64,000 nucleotides of DNA from Macrococcus carouselicus (lineage in GTDB: Bacteria; Bacillota; Bacilli; Staphylococcales; Staphylococcaceae): contig NZ_SCWD01000002.1 in assembly GCF_004359515.1 (NCBI RefSeq), forward strand, positions 62,001-126,000, read 5' to 3'. This document shows positions 10,482-19,170 of the stretch, piece by piece. How positions within the stretch are numbered: position 1 is the stretch's first letter; each line of letters starts with the position of its first letter. The notes beneath the pieces were generated by a model that saw only the letters and a program-made list of their open reading frames with translations, was not told the origin of the DNA and made no database searches. A program made the position numbers and the translations under genes.

Positions 10482-10991
10482 ATGACGATACTAGAAACAG
10501 AACGTTTGATTTTAAGAGAATTACGAACAGAAGATAAATACTCTCTTTCTAAAGTATTGTCTGATTATGACTCTATGTAATACTATGATCATCCGTTTAA
10601 TGAGCATGAGGTTGAAGAATGGATTAAGTGGAATATCGAAAATTATGCTACATATAATTGTGGTCTATGGGCGGTTATTCTGAAAGAAGATGGAACTTTT
10701 TTAGGCGACTGTGCTATAACAATGCAAAATATTGATGGAGAGGTTCTACCCGAGATTGGATTTCATATTATCAAAGAATACTGTAATAAAGGTTATGCAT
10801 CAGAAGCGGCAAATGCATGTATGGAATATGCTTTTAATGTTTTGGGGTTTGAAAAGATATATTCATATTCAACTATAGATAACTTGCCATCTCAAAAAGT
10901 AGCACCAAAAATAGGAATGAAAAAACATAAAGTATTTGAAAAGAACGGGTTACAACATGAGTTATTAAGGTTATGTTGTGTCTATATTTAA
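10482..10991 (+). pseudogene. GNAT acetyltransferase with one nonsense codon
   Basis: From ATG 10482 the frame reads MTILETERLILRELRTED, a RimJ/RimL-type start, then hits TAA at 10578-10580 (codon 33), where relatives have Lys or Gln before YY.HPF. The same frame then runs to 10991 and covers the acetyl-CoA domain (IGFHIIKEYCNKGYASEAA, TIDNLPSQKVAPKIGMKKH). A single C-to-T or A-to-T change would explain it. It is the first gene after the att site. A sequencing error or restart at ATG 10722 cannot be excluded. Confidence 0.8.
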
Positions 10992-11019
10992 GAAAAAATT
11001 TATAGAAGGGGTATGACTT

Positions 11020-11736
11020 ATGAATAAAATAAAAATTATCATTTACTGGCTAATTTTCCTTGGTATGTTGACAATCAATTATCTTTCTTCATTCAATGTT
11101 GGTAATGAAGCAGACAAATATCAGCCACTGATTCAGCCTGCAGGATGGGCATTTTCCATTTGGGGGCTAATTTATGTGCTGTTGTTAGTATGGTTGGTTC
11201 TTCTTACAATTGATTTATTTAAAACAGATTATAAAACTTCTTTTGGCTACTGGCCAGCTGCAAACTTTGTTCTGAATGCTTTATGGATTTACGTATTTTC
11301 AGAGTATTCTAAATGGCTATCCACATTAGTGATTATAGGGTTATTAATTACTTTAATAGTACTTTACAGAAAAGTTCAATATCGAAGTTATGATAAAATT
11401 GTCTTTGGTATTTATTTTGCCTGGACTACTGTTGCCACTATAGTTAATATCTTCAACTGGGTGAAGTCAAGTGGAACGTCGACAGTATTCAGCTTAAATG
11501 AACTGACATGGACGCTAATTATGTTGATAATAGCTACATTACTTGCTGTATATATTTCTGTAAAATATCGTGATTTTATTTATCCGATGGTTTTTATCTT
11601 TACTTTTATTGCAATCAGTATAGAAAATGGAATTAGTAAGGATGTTCTAAGTATTGTTATAGGAATTTGCATAACTATACAGTTAATCGCAGTTATCTAT
11701 ACCATGGTTAGAAACGTGAAAATCATTAGAAGCTAA
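11020..11736 (+). CDS. TspO/MBR-like tryptophan-rich membrane protein
   Basis: The protein is 238 residues with about seven hydrophobic helices. QPAGWAFSIWGLIYVLL is the signature of the tryptophan-rich sensory protein/TspO family, here in the longer bacterial form. TspO proteins bind porphyrins or lipids; the ligand here is unknown. AGAAGGGG precedes ATG 11020, and a strong hairpin terminator ends the unit. Confidence 0.7.
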   Translation: MNKIKIIIYWLIFLGMLTINYLSSFNVGNEADKYQPLIQPAGWAFSIWGLIYVLLLVWLVLLTIDLFKTDYKTSFGYWPAANFVLNALWIYVFSEYSKWLSTLVIIGLLITLIVLYRKVQYRSYDKIVFGIYFAWTTVATIVNIFNWVKSSGTSTVFSLNELTWTLIMLIIATLLAVYISVKYRDFIYPMVFIFTFIAISIENGISKDVLSIVIGICITIQLIAVIYTMVRNVKIIRS

Positions 11737-11787
11737 ACATATTATTTGAATATAATCATAATTTATAAAGATAGCGAAGACATACAG

Positions 11788-11832
11788 AACACCTCTAAAT
11801 TTGAAATCAATCAAATTTAGAGGTGTTTTATA
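11788..11832 (+). terminator. Strong hairpin terminator
   Basis: A 17-bp stem (AACACCTCTAAATTTGA with TCAAATTTAGAGGTGTT) ends in TTTTA. Directly after it, the next reading frame opens without a start region. Confidence 0.85.
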
Positions 11833-11841
11833 ATGAACTAA

Positions 11842-12726
11842 AAGAATGTGGAAGAGGCCACCAAGCTCTACTCGAATGCGAATGAAGAGACCGGACTCGT
11901 CTATCCGACCTATAAAGACGCGAAGAAGAAGTTCGAGAAGACTAACCGTGAACTTCAATCATTCATCAAGAACCATCCGAATATTGATGAACATACAGAT
12001 GAGTCTGTCCAGATTGAGTATGTTAAAGCCTATCAGAAGAGCATGAAAGCTTTTGAGGAGCTGATCACCTATGATGAATTCAATGATGATATCCAAAGTG
12101 AGAAAGCACTTAAGGATAAGATGTCTACATTGGAGAACCATCGAGGCAACTATGAGAATGTGAAGGCACATCTGAAAGAGCGATTGACAGGTCCAGAAGA
12201 TAGTGCGACATCACTGAGTGAGATAGAGTTCTTCTCAGATGACAATAACAAGATGTACAACATTGATTCATCTTATATCGATCAGCTGTTAGGGAACTAC
12301 CAGGCAGATAACCTGACCATCAGAGATGAGATTGAGAAGGCTCTTCAGAAATTGAATAAACCGGCGCATGTCAGAATGGTCTATCAGAATATTCTTGATG
12401 AGATTGACCGAGAGAAGAATGAGATGAAAGAAGATATCTTCAGTCTGAAACGTAATTTCTTTTCACGTGAAAAAAATCAGATTATTGCTGAATTTGCGGA
12501 AGAATATAAAGTAGAACTATATGAACTTCATTCATCAGCAATACAGTATACGGCAGGTGCTGATGAGATTCCGAACATGAAGAACGTCATGAATAAGATT
12601 GACTTTGAATCTTACAAGAAAGAGCATCCGGAGGTCAATCCTTTTAAATATCGTCAGATGATGAAGTCAAGATGGAAAGAAGTACTGAACACTGAGATTA
12701 TTCCACTGGAAGATGAATTACGTTAA
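11842..12726 (+). pseudogene. Remnant of type I restriction subunit HsdR (C-terminal ~290 residues)
   Basis: The frame opens after TAA 11839-11841 with no convincing start codon or ribosome site; a GTG at 11848 is the first possible start. The protein is rich in charged helices. Segments such as ATKLYSNANEETGL, IDSSYIDQLLGNY and SRWKEVLNTEIIPLEDEL resemble the helical C-terminal domain of HsdR. The ATPase and nuclease domains are absent. Codon choice is more G+C-rich than the neighbours. I infer truncation at the upstream hairpin; the HsdR assignment is moderate. Confidence 0.5.
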
Positions 12727-12737
12727 TGTAATATTTA

Positions 12738-12771
12738 GGCTAATTACTTTTTAAGTAGTTAGCTTTTTTAA
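12738..12771 (+). terminator. Terminator after the hsdR remnant
   Basis: GCTAATTACTT pairs with AAGTAGTTAGC (one G-T pair), followed by TTTTTT. Its presence suggests the remnant keeps the original 3' end of an operon. Confidence 0.75.
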
Positions 12772-12799
12772 AAATGGAATAACAAAAGGAGATAAAATA

Positions 12800-13483
12800 A
12801 TGAAAAAACTTTTTAAGTGGCTAATTATAATAATAGTAATTATTATTGGATGTTCTCTACTCTTTGCAGGACTTAAAGGGGGATTTGAAGCTATTAACCA
12901 AAAAAAAGCGAGTAGTAACTTTTTCTTAAAGGGCGATAATCGTTACTATATAAATAATGATAATAATGCTGATATAAAACCAGGTAGATATAGAATTAAG
13001 GGAATAGGACGAGGCACTATACGAGTAGGAGATAAAGGCCAATTTATCAATGATGAATACTTGATAGATGAAAAAATTGAAGATGAAAACAGTGAAATTT
13101 ACGCTATTCTACCTAAAGACGCTAAACTTGATATTATTGGTTTAGATGAAGTGGAATTAAAGCCTGTACAACAGTTTAAAGACATGAACTTTACAGATTT
13201 AGTCCCAGGTTTGTATATTGTAGGAGATGAAATAGAGAAAGGTAATGTGGAGATAGGTGCTGATGACTACGCATTAGCCCTCATAGATATTTATGAAAGT
13301 AATGGAAGTAGAAAAGATGGAGCATTAATAATCAGTCCTTTACGGTCTGATTATGAAAAAATGATGGAAGACTCAAATAAAATAATGCTCGATATTCACA
13401 CTCATTATGATACTAGTCTCTCAGAAGGAGATATTGTAATTGTGAAAGGCGGAAGTGTCTATTTACGTCAATCTTCTAACTAG
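12800..13483 (+). CDS. Membrane-anchored protein of unknown function
   Basis: The protein is 227 residues. An N-terminal hydrophobic segment (about 5-25) contains IIIGCS, which could be a lipobox but is followed by more hydrophobic residues, so a simple anchor is equally likely. The outside part shows two related halves, each starting with a PGRY/PGLY turn (KPGRYRIKGIG and VPGLYIVGDEI) and a beta-rich run, suggesting an internal duplication. No family recognised. AAAGGAG precedes ATG 12800. Confidence 0.6.
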   Translation: MKKLFKWLIIIIVIIIGCSLLFAGLKGGFEAINQKKASSNFFLKGDNRYYINNDNNADIKPGRYRIKGIGRGTIRVGDKGQFINDEYLIDEKIEDENSEIYAILPKDAKLDIIGLDEVELKPVQQFKDMNFTDLVPGLYIVGDEIEKGNVEIGADDYALALIDIYESNGSRKDGALIISPLRSDYEKMMEDSNKIMLDIHTHYDTSLSEGDIVIVKGGSVYLRQSSN

Positions 13484-13562
13484 TGAAATTTAGATTTAAT
13501 GAGAATAAATATAAAAATATTGGAATAAATCATTAAGAATTATTAAAAATAGGAGAGTTTAT

Positions 13563-14342
13563 ATGAAGCATTGGATTATTCCATGCAATGTTAAGGCATA
13601 TGATGTTAAAAGTGCTTTTGAAAAATTAGATGTCCTAGATTGGAAGCAAAGTAATAATTTAAAGTCAGCCATGATTGGTGATATTGTCTTGATTTATCTT
13701 TCAAGTCCCTACTCATATGTCAAGTATGTATGTGAAATAGCTGCCGTAAATAAACCCCGAGTTACAATTGATGATAGTGATTTTATTATAAAAGGCGACA
13801 ATTATGAAAAGTATGGTAATTATATGGAGTTAAAATTGATTTCAGAAATTGACGACACTATGTTGACGTCTCCAATTTTGAAACTGAATGGAATGAAAGG
13901 CAATGTTCAAGGACCACGATCATTAAAAGGTGACTTGTTAGACTTTGTCTTGGAATGTATAGATCCGTGTTTAAATAGTAAAATTACCGATGAGTCGAAA
14001 CTTGAAAATACTGAATATAAGGAAGGAAAAATTATCGTTCAATACGGAACTAAGTTTGAACGTAATCCTAAATTGAGAAAAAAGGCGATTGAACTTCACG
14101 GAGTGACATGCAAAGTATGTGATTTCAATTTTGAAAAAGCATATGGAAAGTTAGGAAAAGACTTTATTGAGATTCATCATATTAAACCTATGTATCAAAT
14201 AAGAGAAGAGATTGCAATGAATCCTGAAACTGATTTAGTTCCACTTTGTTCGAATTGCCATAAAATGATTCATAGAAAAATAAAGAGACCGTTAACTATC
14301 CAAGAATTAAAAGAAATAATAGATGTTGAAGGAAAGGAGTAA
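13563..14342 (+). CDS. EVE-HNH endonuclease, putative modified-DNA restriction enzyme
   Basis: The protein is 259 residues. The N-terminal ~120 (MKHWIIPCNVKAYDV, GDIVLIYLSS, KYVCEIAAVN) has the look of an EVE/PUA-like base-recognition domain. The C-terminal part is an HNH nuclease: zinc Cys183-x-x-Cys186, catalytic IEIHHIKP (His205/His206), the TDLVPLC loop and Cys229-x-x-Cys232-His233. Characterised EVE-HNH enzymes such as VcaM4I cut DNA carrying modified cytosines; that role is inferred here. AGGAGAG lies before ATG 13563. It is 7 bases from the next gene, so the two form an operon. Confidence 0.75.
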   Translation: MKHWIIPCNVKAYDVKSAFEKLDVLDWKQSNNLKSAMIGDIVLIYLSSPYSYVKYVCEIAAVNKPRVTIDDSDFIIKGDNYEKYGNYMELKLISEIDDTMLTSPILKLNGMKGNVQGPRSLKGDLLDFVLECIDPCLNSKITDESKLENTEYKEGKIIVQYGTKFERNPKLRKKAIELHGVTCKVCDFNFEKAYGKLGKDFIEIHHIKPMYQIREEIAMNPETDLVPLCSNCHKMIHRKIKRPLTIQELKEIIDVEGKE

Positions 14343-14349
14343 CACTTTG

Positions 14350-15510
14350 ATGAATAGTATTGAAGAGTACTTTGACTTTCTCAGTAACGTTCCTGACATT
14401 AAAAAAGAAGATATTTCGGAGTCTATTGCCAAAATATTTGATGTTGAATCTAAGGAGAACACAATCAGTAACTGGCTATCATTTCTTTTGGATTCTAATA
14501 GATATAAGGATGATGGCCCTTTAAAAGCATTACTTGGTTTATTTTTAGAAGCAAATCAATTTGAAGAAACTGATACAGATACTGTAATAGTTTCAAGAGA
14601 ATATACTTTATTAAATAGAAGAAGAGTGGACTTATTAATAGAGACTGATGATTTAATAATCGGTATTGAAAATAAAATATTTTCGTCTATTCACAATGAT
14701 CAGTTGAATGATTACTATGATAAATTAAGAATTCAACATGAGAAAAATGATAGAGATAGAAAAATAATGACAGTATTGTTGGCTCCGAGTTGGAGTGAAG
14801 ATGTCATACAAACTAGAATGAAAGATGTTAAACAAATTGTCGTTACATATGAGGAGCTTGCAAATGCTTTCGCCGAAATACCGCAAAAGAATATAGAGTA
14901 TAGAAATTATTTTATACTAAATGAATTCGTCAAATATGTAAATGACTATATTAGAGAGGGAGCGATGGAGTTAAATAATGAATGGGCTGTCTTCAATAGT
15001 AAGCATTCAGCAGAGCTAACTGAAATCGTAAAGAATGGTGAACAGCAGTTAGAAATTCTATCGAATAAAATAGAGAAGACATTAAATGACGTGGGAAATA
15101 AGATTTTCACATCTTCAGAACAGCAAATGGATAACTTTCATGTGTACAAGAAAGTGACGTCTAAAGCTTTTTATTTTCAACTTTTCCATACTACCTGGGA
15201 AAAATACAAAATTCATTATGAGATCGGTGCAGGTGATTATGAATCAAGAGGATTTATACTGCCTGCCATACTCCACCTTTTAATTGATGTAGAAGATAAA
15301 GAAACAAGAACAATGATGAACAGTAATCCTGATGTGTTTACTGACTTTAAGCATATACAAATTCATAACCGTATAAAAGAATTTATTATTGATTATTCAA
15401 GTCAAGAAGCTTTTAATGCTACATTTCAAAATATAGAGAATGAGTTATATAACTGGCATAAAAGTAATAAAGATGCACTGTTAAATGTTATACCTAGTAT
15501 AAAAGTGTAA
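14350..15510 (+). CDS. PD-(D/E)XK superfamily nuclease-like protein
   Basis: The protein is 386 residues. The central motif is RRVDLLI...IIGIENKI: Asp94, then Glu107-x-Lys109, the D...ExK catalytic pattern of the PD-(D/E)XK (PDDEXK_4-like) group, with a following helix carrying QLNDYYDKL. The C-terminal 200 residues are unassigned; part is predicted helical. ATG 14350 is preferred over TTG 14323 because AAAGGAG sits about 10 bases before it. It is directly behind the EVE-HNH gene, so joint action in restriction or phage defence is likely but unproven. Confidence 0.7.
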   Translation: MNSIEEYFDFLSNVPDIKKEDISESIAKIFDVESKENTISNWLSFLLDSNRYKDDGPLKALLGLFLEANQFEETDTDTVIVSREYTLLNRRRVDLLIETDDLIIGIENKIFSSIHNDQLNDYYDKLRIQHEKNDRDRKIMTVLLAPSWSEDVIQTRMKDVKQIVVTYEELANAFAEIPQKNIEYRNYFILNEFVKYVNDYIREGAMELNNEWAVFNSKHSAELTEIVKNGEQQLEILSNKIEKTLNDVGNKIFTSSEQQMDNFHVYKKVTSKAFYFQLFHTTWEKYKIHYEIGAGDYESRGFILPAILHLLIDVEDKETRTMMNSNPDVFTDFKHIQIHNRIKEFIIDYSSQEAFNATFQNIENELYNWHKSNKDALLNVIPSIKV

Positions 15511-15591
15511 GGCTCATGATTAGTGCAATTAGAATACTTCATATTTGAATAATGATAAAGCAAGAACATTTAAGCCATGACATAAGAATAA

Positions 15592-15621
15592 GATATCAAT
15601 GTTTTATTGATATCGTTTTTT
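15592..15621 (+). terminator. Terminator of the EVE-HNH operon
   Basis: GATATCAAT pairs with ATTGATATC across a short loop and is followed by GTTTTTT. Confidence 0.75.
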
Positions 15622-15641
15622 AGCAATATCACTAGTAAGGG

Positions 15642-15668
15642 CAGGCGTATCACAAATAATGCGGTTTA
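15642..15668 (+). other. SCC attachment site 1
   Basis: CAGGCGTATCACAAATAA encodes QAYHK-stop, then TGCGGTTTA. This is a textbook SCC end sequence, 5.25 kb from the rlmH copy and in the same orientation. It lies between a terminator and the cassette II genes. Confidence 0.85.
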
Positions 15669-15678
15669 TAAAACATAT

Positions 15679-15713
15679 AAAAGAAGCTATCCTTAACATG
15701 GTTAGCTTCTTTT
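15679..15713 (-). terminator. Terminator of the GIY-YIG gene
   Basis: AAAAGAAGCTA pairs with TAGCTTCTTTT immediately beyond the stop codon of the minus-strand gene; the A/T flanks allow function in both directions. Confidence 0.75.
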
Positions 15714-15719
15714 ATGTGA

Positions 15720-16550
15720 TTAATTAGAATTATATCCAAATTGTCTGCTTCCCAATGCTTCTTTCCAGTAACTTTCTCTTTGCAACACTAATTTGTCATC
15801 AACTTTCCCGTTATAGTTCTCCAGGATTGTATATTGAAAATACTGCTTAACATACTCAAATCCTTTTTCTTCTACAAGTGCCACTAACTCCTTATTACCT
15901 CCATGGCCATTGCTGACATAATTAGACCACCTCGTCAGCAACATCTGACTGTTACTTGTTGCAGATCCCACATAGAGTTTACCGTTATATGTATCAGTGA
16001 TGAGATAGACGGCCTTCTGGTTTTCGAGCGCAGCAATCCAGTCTCTCTTACCACGCAGAATGATGGTGGCTAACTGCTGATAAGATAATTTGACTTTATC
16101 GTATCCTGGAGAATCATCCCCATCGAATGTAGTAGGAAGTATCTGCTGAACCACTAATTCTTTATGTAACCCTTCATAAAAACGACCTTGAGATTGAAAG
16201 GATTTTCTGAACTTTATAATGACACGACCATAATATTGAGAATATTGTTCTAATTCTTCACCTGCATAATTGACACCATTTAGTACACCGAGTTCTTTAA
16301 CTACTCTTTTCACAGTTGATAATAGCCAAGTATCATATGATAAACGGACCAGACATACAGCGATCTGTCCCACTCTAAAATACCGTGTTTTTGTGCGCCA
16401 GAAAAGCCATTGATTATTTAGTAAATCTGGGTTTTCTTTAAAGAGATCAATGGGGTTTTCAATACCATTCGATTGATTAAATTTTATTTTGACATTCTTC
16501 ATCTCTTCCTCTGAAAAGCCGAGTAAGTCATTAAGCAATATTTGTCCCAC
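15720..16550 (-). CDS. GIY-YIG nuclease family protein
   Basis: The protein is 276 residues. The C-terminal ~100 carry the GIY-YIG fold: VYLITDTYNGKLYVGSA, an Arg in LLTRWSNYV, and the late Glu in LQRESYWKEALGSR. The N-terminal ~160 residues have no recognised domain and may bind DNA. Similar stand-alone GIY-YIG proteins occur as restriction enzymes or in mobile islands; the exact role is unknown. It is oriented against the rest of cassette II, with its own terminator. Confidence 0.7.
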   Translation of the reverse strand: MGQILLNDLLGFSEEEMKNVKIKFNQSNGIENPIDLFKENPDLLNNQWLFWRTKTRYFRVGQIAVCLVRLSYDTWLLSTVKRVVKELGVLNGVNYAGEELEQYSQYYGRVIIKFRKSFQSQGRFYEGLHKELVVQQILPTTFDGDDSPGYDKVKLSYQQLATIILRGKRDWIAALENQKAVYLITDTYNGKLYVGSATSNSQMLLTRWSNYVSNGHGGNKELVALVEEKGFEYVKQYFQYTILENYNGKVDDKLVLQRESYWKEALGSRQFGYNSN

Positions 16551-16707
16551 GCTGTAACTCTCCTTAAAATCTTTATTAACTAGATAATAACAAAACTCCC
16601 GTTATGTGAGATAATTTAATTGAATATTTCTATAAAATGTATGATGATTCTCTGATTCTTTAGCGTTAAAATGAGTAACAAAAAATATACTGGAAAGATT
16701 GATAGTT

Positions 16708-16980
16708 GTGAAAGTTAAGTGTTTTGATCTTTGTGAGGAGTTATGGACTAAGTCTAGAACTGCTTATATTACAGAACATGAAGCTGAGTTCGAAAGCCTC
16801 AAGCAGGCTATCAAGGAACATGATATACCTATGCCGACATCTAAGTATATGTATCAGTATAATAAAAGAAATGTATTACCTAAAGATAAGATTACAGGCG
16901 AAAACTATGATATTGAAATACAGGACAGACAAAGTGACATAATTAGCATAGATTGTAAGGATGTATTATTGAAACTATGA
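16708..16980 (+). CDS. Small hypothetical protein
   Basis: About 90 residues, no hydrophobic segment, acidic C-terminal half. I place the start at GTG 16708, behind GGAAAG; TTG 16699 in the same frame is possible. It is separated from its neighbours by about 80-160 bases on either side. No family recognised, and it could be a decaying fragment. Confidence 0.4.
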   Translation: MKVKCFDLCEELWTKSRTAYITEHEAEFESLKQAIKEHDIPMPTSKYMYQYNKRNVLPKDKITGENYDIEIQDRQSDIISIDCKDVLLKL

Positions 16981-17059
16981 AATTTGAAACTAAATAAATT
17001 AGTTATTCTATATCTCATTACAAATATAATAAAAATCCTATGCTACCTGGAGGAATATA

Positions 17060-17824
17060 ATGAAAATAGATGAAATCGTCATACCGCAAAAGATAGCAAC
17101 TCATATTAAAAATCAGAACTATACAAAAGATACTATTGGCCGATCTCATTCATCTGTTATTTTATTTGACAATTATGTATTGAAGATAGAGTCATTGTCA
17201 TTAGAGTCAAAAAATGAATTGATTTTAATGAAATGGTTAAAAGGACGTTTACCTGTTCCTGAGATAATTGCACATTGTGAAGAGGATGGTTATAACTTTT
17301 TACTGATGTCTCGACTACAGGGTGATATGCTGTATGAAGTTGATAGTTCTATTGAATTATATGTCAAGTCCTTAAAACAACTGAAAGAAATAGATTATAG
17401 AGACTGTCCGGTTGATAATCGCTTGGAGCACTATCTGAAACAAGCACAGTATAATGTTGATAATGACTTAGTGGATTTAGATAATGTTAACCCTGACACA
17501 TTCGGACCAGAGGGATTTAAAGATTCTCAAGACCTCTTACAATGGTTGAAAGATAATCAACCTGAAGAGGAGCTAAGTTATTCTCACGGTGATCTGTGCA
17601 TGCCCAATATCTTAGTGAAAAATAATGAGATAATAGGATATATTGATTTAGGACGTGGTGGAATCTGTGATCGTTATCGGGATATTGCACTTTGCTATAG
17701 AAGTTACCTCTATAATACAGAAATAACTGAAGAGAAATTACAAAGTAAACTTGAACAGCTTTTAGATTTTAAATTAGATATGGAAAAGATAAGATACTAT
17801 ATCTTAATAGACGAACTCTTTTAA
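17060..17824 (+). CDS. APH(3')-like aminoglycoside phosphotransferase family protein
   Basis: The protein is 254 residues, slightly shorter than APH(3')-IIIa (264), and collinear with it: LKGRLPVPEII, FLLMSRLQGDML, YRDCPVDNRL, PEEELSYSHGD, then GYIDLGRGGICDRYRDIALC and the shared C-terminus IRYYILIDELF. The catalytic Asp of SHGDLCMPN, its Asn, and the metal-binding Asp of IDLG are present. It could phosphorylate an aminoglycoside 3'-hydroxyl. Divergence is clear, so the real substrate may differ. CTGGAGGAA lies before ATG 17060, and it leads a four-gene row. Confidence 0.8.
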   Translation: MKIDEIVIPQKIATHIKNQNYTKDTIGRSHSSVILFDNYVLKIESLSLESKNELILMKWLKGRLPVPEIIAHCEEDGYNFLLMSRLQGDMLYEVDSSIELYVKSLKQLKEIDYRDCPVDNRLEHYLKQAQYNVDNDLVDLDNVNPDTFGPEGFKDSQDLLQWLKDNQPEEELSYSHGDLCMPNILVKNNEIIGYIDLGRGGICDRYRDIALCYRSYLYNTEITEEKLQSKLEQLLDFKLDMEKIRYYILIDELF

Positions 17825-17845
17825 ATGAGGAGATGGAGATAAGTT

Positions 17846-18265
17846 ATGAATATTGAAGAAAAACTATTTGAAGAAGCGAAATCATTCATTATGAAGCGTT
17901 TTCCCGAAGGTTGGGGAGGAGCTGCTGCAATGTACTCTAAAAATAAACAGATTTATGTTTCCATTGCTCCCGAAGTAATAAATGCCTCTACAGAATTATG
18001 CATCGAAACAGGCGCAATTTTACAGGCGCATAAAAATGATGATGTTATTACGCATAGTATCTGTGTGGTCAGAGATGATGAAAATAGTGAATTTAAAGTG
18101 CTGACGCCATGTGGAACTTGTCAAGAGCGATTACTATATTGGGGAAATAAAGTAAGTGTTGCAGTCACGAATAACGAAAATAAACTTCATTATAAAACCT
18201 TGCGGGAATTACAGCCCTATCATTGGACGAACGCTTATGAAGATATCGAGTATAAACAAAATTGA
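17846..18265 (+). CDS. Cytidine deaminase-like protein (blasticidin-deaminase-like)
   Basis: The protein is 139 residues. The zinc deaminase motif is present as TELCIETGAI (Cys-x-Glu in place of the usual CAE) and PCGTCQERL (P-C-x-x-C). A hydrophobic core strand and an ELQP-type ending recall blasticidin S deaminases and other small cytidine deaminases. The target nucleoside or antibiotic cannot be read from sequence. It starts 21 bases after the kinase gene with its own GAGGAGAT-type site. Confidence 0.7.
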   Translation: MNIEEKLFEEAKSFIMKRFPEGWGGAAAMYSKNKQIYVSIAPEVINASTELCIETGAILQAHKNDDVITHSICVVRDDENSEFKVLTPCGTCQERLLYWGNKVSVAVTNNENKLHYKTLRELQPYHWTNAYEDIEYKQN

Positions 18266-18292
18266 AATTAAAAATGTAAAGAGGAGAACAAT

Positions 18293-18754
18293 ATGAAACT
18301 AAGGAGAGCTAGTGTCGAAGAAGCAGAAAAAATCTTGCATATGCAAATAGAGTCATTTCAAGAGTTATTGGATAAATATCAGGATTATGATACTAATCCA
18401 GCAAGTGAAGATATAGACATAGTAAAGCAACGGCTGAATCAAAATTATACCTATTTTTATATTATTACTGATAATAAGGAGGAAGTAGGCGCAATCCGAG
18501 TGGTGGATAAAAAAGATGGCAGTAGAAAAAGAATTTCTCCGCTTTTTATTTTGCCTCAATATAGAAACAAAGGCTTAGCGCAGAAAGCGTTGCAAGAAGT
18601 GGAAAGAATGCATGGTATGAAGCACTGGCAGCTGAATACCATTCTTGAAGAAGAAGGCAACTGTTATCTGTATGAAAAACAAGGATATATTCAGGATGGG
18701 AATCGGCAGATGATTAATGAAGGAATGACGCTTGTCGACTATATTAAAGATTAG
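18293..18754 (+). CDS. GNAT family N-acetyltransferase
   Basis: The protein is 153 residues. Core GNAT elements are beta4 ISPLFILP and the acetyl-CoA loop QYRNKGLAQKAL (Q/R-x-x-G-x-G/A type), then YEKQGYI near the end. The N-terminus MKLRRASVEEAEKI is typical. The acceptor substrate is unknown. AGAGGAG lies before ATG 18293, third in the kinase-deaminase row. Confidence 0.8.
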   Translation: MKLRRASVEEAEKILHMQIESFQELLDKYQDYDTNPASEDIDIVKQRLNQNYTYFYIITDNKEEVGAIRVVDKKDGSRKRISPLFILPQYRNKGLAQKALQEVERMHGMKHWQLNTILEEEGNCYLYEKQGYIQDGNRQMINEGMTLVDYIKD

Positions 18755-18793
18755 AATTGAGTATCAGGAATTATATTCTTATGGGAGGAACCA

Positions 18794-19141
18794 ATGATTG
18801 ATATTTTGATAGAAAGGGAAAGTAAATTATTTTCTTATGAGTTCTGTAATAATATTGAACAAATAAATAATATATTACATCAAGATTTTATGGAATATGG
18901 GACAAGTGGTCGTATCTATAACAAACAGCAGTGTATTAATTTTCTAAAAGATTTAAAAACTGATAGAAATATCGAAATACATCATGCAAGTTATCGTGAA
19001 TTAAGCGATAATTCATGGATTCTTAATTATATTTCTAAAGACAACGACAATAATATTGTCAGCAATAGAACTTCTATATGGATCAAAGAAGAAAATACTA
19101 TTCAGTTATTATTCCATCAAGGAACTGAAGCTTTTTCTTAA
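18794..19141 (+). CDS. DUF4440/NTF2-like small protein
   Basis: The protein is 115 residues, one compact alpha+beta domain. LHQDFMEYGTSGRIYNK near the front and TSIWIKE...LLFHQGTEA at the end are the marks of the SnoaL/DUF4440 group. Members are enzymes or ligand-binding proteins of unclear role. ATGGGAGGA lies before ATG 18794; last of the row, followed by a terminator. Confidence 0.7.
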   Translation: MIDILIERESKLFSYEFCNNIEQINNILHQDFMEYGTSGRIYNKQQCINFLKDLKTDRNIEIHHASYRELSDNSWILNYISKDNDNNIVSNRTSIWIKEENTIQLLFHQGTEAFS

Positions 19142-19170
19142 GATAGACACATTTATGTATTTAATACCAA

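Larger units (their letters stand above)
10402..15659 (+). mobile_element. SCC-like cassette I (no ccr)
   Basis: Stretch between the rlmH att site and the second QAYHK-stop site at 15642-15659. It carries a nonsense-broken GNAT gene, a TspO-like gene, an hsdR remnant, a membrane-anchored unknown, and an EVE-HNH plus PD-(D/E)XK pair. Much of it is visibly A+T richer than the wal operon. It has no recombinase, so movement would need Ccr supplied elsewhere. Confidence 0.65.
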
